Source: Alnus glutinosa (lineage: Eukaryota > Streptophyta > Magnoliopsida > Fagales > Betulaceae). Taken from it: a DNA stretch of 64,000 nucleotides. This document shows, piece by piece, positions 56,901 through 64,000 of this stretch (its first letter is position 1; every line of letters begins with the position of its first letter). The stretch covers positions 26,457,628-26,521,627 of the forward strand of contig NC_084897.1 of NCBI RefSeq assembly GCF_958979055.1. Reading direction: 5' to 3'. Made by a program: the position numbers and the translations under genes. Under the pieces are notes generated by a model. The model was not told the origin of the DNA. It saw only the letters and a program-made list of their open reading frames with translations, and made no database searches.

Positions 56901-59552
56901 CTGTCACGTTCAAAAAAAATCACATAATACAAAGTTGATCATGGACAAAGTTGTCAACAAAATCAAGACTATCAAAAAAAAAAAATCCTCTTCTCAGTGG
57001 TGATGTGGTTCTCCTGCCCCTGGCCTGCCCCATTCCTGCAGTGGTAGCTTTCAGAAAACCCCACCTTGCAGATCGAGATGGTCCCGGGAATTGGGAGTCT
57101 ATCGCAATCCACCCTCTCCAATCTCCATACTCAGGTGGATTGCGTGGAACCTGATCACCAACGCGACTACCTCCTCTCATCCAATAGAGAGTAGGCGCCG
57201 GCTACAAGCTAGAGTCCCCTACAACCAACCACAATATGGGAGGAGGCAAGGGCGGAGGGCTTGCACCCCCCCCCCCAGGCCCCAACCCCAAAAATTTTCC
57301 CCAAAAAGAAAATTAAAATTAAAATTTTACCCCCTAATTTTTTAATTTTTTTAGTTTTGCCCCTTCAAAAATTTTTGTTTTCAATTTGACCCTTCCATTT
57401 TTACAGGCCTGGATCCGCCATTGGGAGGAGGTACAGTGGCCGATCGTTAGGGTGGGGTAGGGTTCCCCATCCGTCATCACCCACTCTTCGTGTTAGGGCG
57501 GTTACGACGAACCTTCACCCTCATGACTACTTTTACGGGGCAAAACGTAAGTTAGGTGCACCTATCGGCTAATGAAAAGTCCCATTGAATGAGGCTTCTA
57601 GGGTTTGATACTCGTGATGTTACGAGTTCGAGACCCACCAGGTGCAAACTGCCTCTTGGGGCTAGCCACCTCAAGTAAAAAGCCTGTGACTCAAGGCCGC
57701 GCCTCATACTTTGAGTGGTTGGGGTACTGAGCTGGGGATTAGTCGGGGGGTGTTCATGGACCTCTGCACACGGACAGTCTACTACTGTGTGTGGGATAGC
57801 TGGACCCGTGGTATCGTCCACAAATGAGCCATATGGGATACCCTTATAAAAAATTAAAAAAAAATTAAAAAAAAAAAAAGGAAAAAAATAAGTCCCCTTG
57901 AATGAAGATGTACGTACTGGGGCCCTTCCAGGAAGAGAGAGGGTTGGTTGCAACTTGCGAAAAGACTTTCGCGCGCCTGTAGATTGCTGAAGAATCTCAC
58001 CACTATTTGTGAAGAAGATTTTCTCTACCACGTGCTCTCCCGTTCTTTCTTTCTTTCATTCATTTGTTTTTTTCCTAATTTCTAATTAGAAAAAGATGCA
58101 CATGTGACAACATTTGATGGATCTTATGTGACTTCTTTTTTTTCTTCTTCTTTTTTGTATAAATAACAAATGGGGATAGAAAAACTAATCTTATATCTCA
58201 TAATTAATGTCAGACTAATTTTATCACTTTTCAAAAGCTAAGAAGCTTCTAAAAATGTTTTGGTAAGCATGAAATCATTTTTTGTTTTTTATTGGAAAGA
58301 GTTTCCTTCAAATTAAGTTAAAATAAATTTCCTTTAATTTAGGCTATAAAATTATCATATGTTTTTTTAACAAGTGAGAATCACTTTTTTTTTTTAATAA
58401 CATTAATAAAGGTAGAGAAAAATATATTAAAAATGCATGTGTTACCCATTTGCTATTAAAAGAGCATATATTTATCACGTATTAATCGACACATGATAAT
58501 TTTATGGATTAAATTTGAAAAAAATTCTTCAAACCCATACTGAAAAAAAAAAATAGGCTCATTTGGCAATACATTTTGAGTAATGCTACACATCATCCCC
58601 TTGTCCTCCTTTTATCCTCCCAAAATTGATGTGGCTCTTAAAATCACCATTGGATCAAAATCCAAGAGTGATATATCAAAAATTCAATGGTGATTTTAAG
58701 AGCCACATCAATTTTGGGAGGACAAAAGGAGGACAAGGGGATAATGTGTAGCATTACTCATACATTTTAGGATAGCTATTTTAAACATATAATGTTCACA
58801 AACTATTTTATCATTTCGTTATATCATCCATAACCAAAAAGCAAAAACTTAGTGTAAAAAGTTTTAACAATCGAGAGTAATAAATTACTATCTAACTTGG
58901 CGCAATTCTATCAAAATATAAATTAAATTTATTTATTTTTATAATCTAATTTTTTTTTGGATAAGCAGTAATTTATTATAGTTTTAAAGATCATTTATTC
59001 CTATCAACGTAACTGGTGACTTGACAACCTCAACTGAAACATGCACCCAGACCGGAGTGATATCGATGTGGCTACAAATATCAACAAGTCCGCACATAGA
59101 ATGCCTACCTTTGCGGCGTCGGCGACAATAAGTTCGTTGTTACGTCCAACAGCGATTCCCAAAGGTCTTCCGCCCGTGTTGATCCACTTGCGCACCACCG
59201 AGTCGTTCACCGTGACTCGGTTGATCCACCCGTCAGCACAGCCAGTGTAGAAGACTCCGGAGCTGGGATCATAAGCAATATCTTCTGGGCCGACCAAATG
59301 CCCAAAACCCACGCGCTCAGATCCTTCTAGCATGCGACTGTTACGTGCCGGCGCGGCTATGACATGCCGAGTCAACTCACCCGGGGGCAGAGGAGCCGGG
59401 TCGAACGTGTCGAGTTGGTAGAGGATTGTTGCAGCGACAACGGGGACCAGTGCTGTAATAAGAAAAGTGAGGGGCCATGAGGTTTCTCTTTCGGAGATTA
59501 CGTTAGACGCGTTGTGTAGGGAAGCTGAGTCGGGGCTTCTTGACTCGGACAT
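53983..59552 (-). CDS. Strictosidine synthase-like protein (SSL4-7 type), gene B
   Basis: Tandem paralogue of gene A with the same four-exon plan: 59552-59109, 55823-55516, 55419-55287 and 54252-53983, 384 residues, all in frame. The second and third exons are 308 and 133 nt, exactly as in gene A. Residues 25-46 ([20 protein letters not shown]) form a signal anchor. Propeller blocks: [117 protein letters not shown] and [20 protein letters not shown]. Function is unknown beyond family; a secreted or endomembrane hydrolase/lactonase-like role is only a guess. Intron 1 is about 3.3 kb because of transposon insertions. Confidence 0.92.
54762..54950. repeat. Dispersed CGGAGCC/GGATCCGCC-type repeat
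   Basis: Begins CAGTCGCGGAGCCACATAGA, contains TTTTACCCTAGAG, AATTTTTCAAATTTG and C-rich/T-rich runs. It resembles 57240-57424 (GGGCGGAGGGCTTGCACCCC through CTGGATCCGCCATTGG) and, more weakly, 53049-53215. All three cluster around the SSL pair. Superfamily unclear. Confidence 0.45.
57240..57424. repeat. Dispersed GGCGGAG/GGATCCGCC-ended repeat in SSL gene B intron 1
   Basis: Ends AAGGGCGGAGGGCTTGCA and CCTGGATCCGCCATTGG with a C-run and AAAATTTT-rich interior. Short inverted ends suggest a non-autonomous DNA element. Confidence 0.45.
57541..57880 (+). mobile_element. SINE-like element in SSL gene B intron 1
   Basis: The left part holds GAGTTCGAGACCC (57624-57636), a good RNA polymerase III B-box, preceded by tRNA-like text (GGTTTGATACTCGTGATGTT). 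The right end is an A-rich tail with AAAATTAAAAA repeats (57846-57880). This order (B-box in the 5' part, unrelated body, A-tail) is that of a tRNA-derived SINE. I could not place the A-box or a target duplication confidently. Confidence 0.5.
58578..58759. mobile_element. Mutator-type foldback MITE, copy 2
   Basis: A 182-bp near-perfect palindrome with ends GAGTAATGCTACACATCATC and GATAATGTGTAGCATTACTC, containing CCAAAATTGATGTGGCTCTT and its complement. Perfect 9-bp flanking repeats ATACATTTT are at 58569-58577 and 58760-58768. It lies in intron 1 of SSL gene B and is almost identical to copy 3 at 63292. Confidence 0.92.
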
Positions 59553-59559
59553 GGGTGGG

Positions 59560-60690
59560 GACTTCAGTGACTCGCCGGTTTCAGGAAATGACGAGATATC
59601 ATGAATTCCGTGCTACTCATGGATTTAAGGAGAGCCACAAAATAAAAGTCAAATTCTGATCACGGACTGCGAATATATATATATATTTATTACGAAAATG
59701 ATTGACGTATTACGTGATTATTGCGTCAGAAATTTATAGTAAAAATTGTCGGTACTAACAAATTTGGTAATTTATAAAAATTAAAAATTAAAAAATGGTA
59801 AATAAATTTAATTTTTAATAATCCATCAATTTGTACATAAAAAAGATAAGTTTCTTAATCCATTAGGAGGCACATTTGAATTAAAAATCATACCTTTTTT
59901 GGAAATTGATTGGTGCACTACAATAAATGTACTTTTCTCCTTATATGAATGTGAAGTCTAGTGTGTGGACCCATCCTCATGTGAAAAAAAAAAAAAAAGA
60001 GTGCACAAATGTTATAAAATGACCATTTCCCATGTTTTTTGAAAGGACAAAAATCATATCTTATCTACAGTTAATGTATCTTGAGAATCTAACTAGTCAG
60101 TGGCAATTGTGCGCGATAACGTGACTGTGTGCGTGCAGTAATTCATTAAATTGACCAAAAATTGGAAAATGGAGCGTCGCTGCGTCAGGAATCTTTCCAC
60201 GTTGTGATCTGACAATATTAATAGTTAGTAGTGGTTATCATAGAGAAGTATGCTGGGTTTCGGATGGATCATGCTGTAGGAAAACTGTACCGTTTTTCAC
60301 TACAGCATGCCTTCTTAATAATAAAAAATGTATTGAAACTTAAAAATTATAAAATAATAATAATCAAAAACTATTTGTATAGTTTTGGACTAGTTTGAGG
60401 GTAACCAAAACTACTCTCAAAGCTTCCAGGATGGCTCAGTCGTTTTTATATTGGCCGTAAGAGATGGTCAAAAACATTCTCAGTTCTTGGGAGTGGTCCG
60501 GCCACCCCAAAACCTAAGAACCTGTTTGGTAAGGAAGTGTAAAATTGAATATTAATTTGAATAGTAGTAAGAAGTGATTGATGGAATATAAAATTGGTGA
60601 ATGTTTTATATAAAAGTGAAAAAGTTTTGTTTTGTAGTGAATTTTTTTATTTGAATAGTAATAAAAAATTATTGATATGATGTAAAAAGT
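59560..60690. other. Upstream flank of SSL gene B; partial repeat at 60527-60700
   Basis: No gene. A TA tract lies at 59672-59686. Sequence 60527-60700 (CTGTTTGGTAAGG, TTTGAATAGTA, GAAAAAGTTTTGTTTTGTAG) is a second copy of the element in intron 2 of the IST1-like gene (6950-7240). It is truncated on its right side, where the F-box pseudogene begins. Confidence 0.55.
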
Positions 60691-61376
60691 GTAAAAAAGT
60701 CTGACATATCTGCGTAAGATTTACTTTATCGAGTAAAACAAGACTTTCAACCAAAGTATTATCGCCAAGAAGAGAACCCTCAGCTTTAATTCCTCCTAGA
60801 TTATCAATGTATGTGTCTTGGAATCATATAAGACCGACTCTTTTTCATTTTTCCGGTTCCATGCCAAAATATTTTCGTTGTCCCTGAAACAGAAGATCCG
60901 CCCAAAGCTCCAACCCTCTAAATCAATTGTAAATTGTTTTGTCCACGACTCTGCCACGCCATATTCCTTCATCAACCAAATGCTGCAGCTCAAATTAACA
61001 TCTTGTCGCCCATTATACTCCATTAAAGAAAGCAATCCACCAGAAACACCAAGATCAAGAGTCTTACATACCCCAGCCTAAACTAAGATGATCCGGAAGC
61101 TTCATCACTCGGAGTTGCTCATCACACATATCAAACAACGCAACAACTCGTTTAGGAAAGACGCCGGATAACATATGCTCTCTTTTAAGATATCCAAACC
61201 AATGACTTGCCCCATTCATGAAAGCCTGCGTAATTGTAGATATACGATACTGAAAATCGTCAGCACCCGTAGAAGTCTCCCAAGCGCCTGTGTGGAGTCT
61301 ATAAATGTCCACCTGAAGTACTAGTAACAAGCTGTAAATATCTTGCACCATTCTCAGCACTTTGTAATTATATATT
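60690..61376 (-). pseudogene. F-box-associated (FBA) domain fragment of an F-box gene
   Basis: Minus-strand text of an F-box/FBA protein: NYKVLRMVQ, VDIYRLHTGAWE, FMNGASHWFGYLKREH, VVALFDMCDEQLRVMKLPDH, then LGVSGGLLSLMEYNG, SIWLMKEYGVAESWTKQFTI and VESLVLLDK. These are the usual FBA landmarks. The reading frame changes at about 61045-61060 (after LSLGWG) and again at about 60800-60810 (after KTHT), and the N-terminal F-box part is absent. It is therefore a truncated pseudogene. F-box proteins are substrate receptors of SCF ubiquitin ligases; nothing functional is expected here. Confidence 0.8.
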
Positions 61377-61429
61377 ACTTGTATATCAAAGCCGAAACCA
61401 TTTTATGAAGATTTTGAGCCAATAGATGG

Positions 61430-62426
61430 ATCTAGTGATTTGGAGGATCCTGTTTACTAGGATCTGCTAAACACATGAACTCAATTTTTCGATTACAATC
61501 GTAGTGTTTGTGTCGTAGTTTAGGTTGTTCTTGTTTTGTTTTGTGTGTTTTGTTTTTCTAATTTTTGCAAGCAATAAGTTTAGTTTCTTTTCATCACTTC
61601 AAGGTACTCTTCATAATCTCTACTTCTTTACTTTATTTTGTTACATTATAGACAATGTAAGTTTTAGGTTGGGGGGAGTAGCTTGATGCTTGTTGCTTGT
61701 CGTTGTTTTTGTGTTGTTTTACTTATTTTATATTTCAAAAAAGAAAAAGAAAAAAGTGTGGTGTTTTTCTTTTTGGTGTCTTGCGTGTTTTCTTTTTTTA
61801 GTCTCAATTTTGTTTAAAAAAAAAAAAAAAAAAAAAATCTTGTGTCCTTAGCATGAATTTTTGTTCAAGTTTCATTATGCTACCCCTGCTAAAGAATTTC
61901 ATTGCTTTCATGCTCAATTCATTGCACATGCACTCAGCCCCATAAACATGTCTCTTTGTTAAGGATAGAAGTGACTTAGAAATTCTTGAGGATAAAAATG
62001 TTGAGATTTTTAATCCTTGTGAGTTTTGAGCCAATCATTCTGTAGAAAGGGTAAATTTTCATGAAATCATACTTCTTTTGGATGCGCAGACATTATTTTG
62101 TAGGTAGTCTCATTGTTCTTTCTCTTGGCTGAATGCTAAAAATTGATGTTTTTATGCCACATTTGAATTTGAAAAGTCATGAATATTGAAGAATTATGCA
62201 AATCCTTGAGAGATGAAATTAGGCCATTTTTCTATACTTTGAGCATGAAATTTCTGTTCATCATGATTTATTGTCGCTAGTTACCTAGTTGAGCCTTACG
62301 ATTAGCCTTTCTTTCTTAAACCATTTTCCAAAGTTTTTCAAGAATGAGGTCAATTAAGTTATTCCAATGAGGTGGTGTGTGATTAAAACAAACAAAAAAA
62401 AAAACAAAAAGTAGAAAAGGAGTTTC

Positions 62427-62459
<33 letters not shown>

Positions 62460-64000
62460 AAGAAATTGGGGTTGACCAATGTTCAAGGGCAGAAGGTATA
62501 TTTTGGAAAAGAAATAGTGTTTATCGGAGGAAGAGTGGAAAAAGGAAATTGATTAAAATGTCATAAGATGATGAAGTTCCAATTATTCTTGAAAACATTT
62601 CTCACTTTTACCATTACCTTTTTGTTAGTTATTTCATTTCTCTTAACTCTACATTACGTCCCAATAAAAGTCCTTATTTGATCTCAAGGAATGCATGGTT
62701 CAGAAATTTTCATGACTAATTATTGAGTGTGGAGTAAATTATTTTCAGCATCCTTTCATAAGACTACTTGTTCTTTCTTGATTAAGCAGTTTTCTTATGA
62801 TCCATATGTGAGATATTTGATTTTTGCTTACCTTATTCCACTCACATATACTTGAAAGTGTTACACCTATTTCAGAGTGATTTCAATTGTTGAGTGTTAA
62901 CACCGGTAAGGCTTGAATCAAAACATAATTATTTTGATAGAATTTCAAGGTCATGCAAATCTGAAATTGAGAGTGTGTTTATGCTGGCTGAAAATTCCAC
63001 TCACATTGAGTTATAAGAGCATCTGAAAATTCTTTGGTCGTTGTCAGTATTATGAATTTGGACTATTTTTTTGTGTTAATTGAAAAAAAAAAAAAAAAAA
63101 ATCCCTTTTCTTGAGTCTCTGCTTGTAATGCGTGTGAACTCGCTTGAATTGCTAGATACTAGCAATAAGCTGGTTGGGGGGTGTGATAATTGCTTAAAAG
63201 TGTATATTTTTTTCTATTAAAATAAGCATTGTCATATTGTGTTTTATTCTAATTCTTGCATTTTATATTTAATTGTGGAATATTGTTTAATGAGTAATGC
63301 TACACATCATCCCCTTGTCCTCATTTTGTCCCCCTAAAATTGATGTGGCTCTTAAAATCACCATTAAATTTTTGATATATCATTCTTGAATTTTGATCCA
63401 ATGGTGATTTTAAAAGCCACATCAATTTTGGGAGGACAAAAGGAGGATAAGGGGATGATGTGTAGCATTACTCTTGTTTAATTATTAAAGTTTAGCTTAA
63501 ATTAGTATTAATGCAATGAATTGTTATTTTGTAGAAGATCAAAAGAAAAGACGATAAATAAAAGAAGGAAAAAAAGAAAGGAAATTAAAGAAATAAAAGA
63601 TGGAAAGAAAGAAGGCGTAGACCTGGCAGCACCTATTCCTTCTATAACAAGAGAGACATGCATATTTTTATTTTTTTTAAGTGGCGTGCATCTCCTTCCA
63701 TACCTGGAGAACCGAATAGAAGACAAATTTCTTTCCAAAAGAGAATGAAGTACCAAAGATATTATTTCCTTTCCACACTTGGGCTGCGGTGCAATTAACG
63801 CAAGAAATTCAAATTCTTTCCAAATTAGAAGCATCGAAAAGACCTAGCAAGCTCTATAAATACCATGTTTTGCTCTTGCAAAAGAAAGGAGGAAGAGAAA
63901 AGCAAAGGAGCACAGAAGAGCATAGAGGCGCAGAGTTTGAATTTTTATTTTCTTTGTTTTTAATTTATGTTTAGTTCTTTGATTATGGAATTTATTTTCA
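61430..64000 (+). mobile_element. LTR retrotransposon fossil, 3' part (probable Ty3/gypsy), runs off the window
   Basis: The right edge holds the 3' portion of an LTR element. A long non-coding region contains GACAATGTAAGTTTTAGGTT followed by a G-run (about 61650-61676), a pattern common near the 3' end of Ty3/gypsy elements. A polypurine tract (GGTTGGGGGG, 63172-63181) then precedes an LTR beginning TGTGATAATTGC at 63182. A TATA-like CTATAAATAC lies at 63854-63863 inside the LTR. The LTR continues beyond the window, so age and completeness cannot be judged, and no coding domain is visible. A MITE sits within the LTR. Confidence 0.6.
63292..63473. mobile_element. Mutator-type foldback MITE, copy 3, inside the LTR
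   Basis: A 182-bp palindrome nearly identical to copy 2, with ends GAGTAATGCTACACATCATC and GATGATGTGTAGCATTACTC. Perfect 9-bp flanking repeats TTGTTTAAT are at 63283-63291 and 63474-63482. It interrupts the LTR and so is younger than that element's insertion or was carried by it. Confidence 0.92.

Noticed and set aside
1-64000. CRISPR arrays, operons, bacterial-type signals
   Set aside because: The window is plant nuclear DNA. Repeats seen are microsatellites, tandem duplications or transposon ends, with no regularly spaced direct repeats and unique spacers.
1-64000. tRNA or rRNA genes
   Set aside because: I saw no convincing cloverleaf or rRNA segment. The only polymerase III-like box belongs to the SINE-like element.

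Overview
This is nuclear DNA of a dicot plant, probably a woody rosid. The evidence is intron-rich genes with GT-AG introns in AT-rich DNA, plant-only families (DUF241, SBP-box, P-class PPR, strictosidine-synthase-like), many small non-autonomous transposons, and a decayed piece of plastid ycf2. I cannot name the species. All gene models were built by hand from splice sites and reading-frame continuity, and each complete one closes in frame from ATG to stop.

Layout, left to right: (1) the 5' two-thirds of an AATL1/LHT8-type amino-acid transporter (minus strand, runs off the left edge). (2) A gene-free stretch with a diverged tandem duplication (about 2930-4920). (3) A seven-exon IST1-like ESCRT gene (minus, 5174-9375). 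(4) A plastid ycf2 relic (10555-10975). (5) Three intact single-exon DUF241 genes, all minus (11056-11976, 16929-17777, 19505-20434), each with a TATA box. (6) A class III peroxidase scrap (23156-23314). (7) A seven-exon METTL23-like methyltransferase gene (minus, 24145-26697). (8) A composite block of gene fragments: the 5' end of a DUF241 gene joined to exon 1 plus flanks of an SPL gene (27437-28560). (9) A divergent pair, a PPR gene (minus, 30415-31836) and the regulatory subunit of mitochondrial NAD-isocitrate dehydrogenase (plus, 32277-35294), sharing a 440-bp promoter region with site II and telo-box motifs. (10) A short two-exon SPL3/4/5-like SBP gene (minus, 36218-37285). (11) A 7-kb transposon nest (37.5-44.8 kb). 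(12) An AAE2-like acyl-activating enzyme gene (plus, 44899-47489). (13) Two tandem strictosidine-synthase-like genes (minus, 48586-52063 and 53983-59552). The second is followed by a relic of the AAE2 3' end, so the duplicated unit included part of AAE2. (14) An F-box pseudogene (60690-61376). (15) The 3' part of an LTR retrotransposon fossil running off the right edge.

The genes are mostly unrelated housekeeping and regulatory loci (amino-acid transport, multivesicular-body sorting, organelle RNA metabolism, TCA cycle, acyl activation) and form no operon-like pathway. From memory, the gene content matches Arabidopsis regions near At2g17650-At2g17680 (AAE2, PPR, DUF241) and At4g35690-At4g35730 (DUF241, IST1-like), so most of the window looks like conserved microsynteny expanded by local duplication and small transposons.

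I found no wholly new system. The most interesting signals are the composite gene-fragment block, the tandem duplication that carried the AAE2 tail, a set of Mutator-type foldback elements with perfect 9-bp target-site duplications (one just upstream of AAE2), an SPL3-class gene without a visible miR156 site, a duplicated splice donor in the IST1-like gene, and the ycf2 relic.
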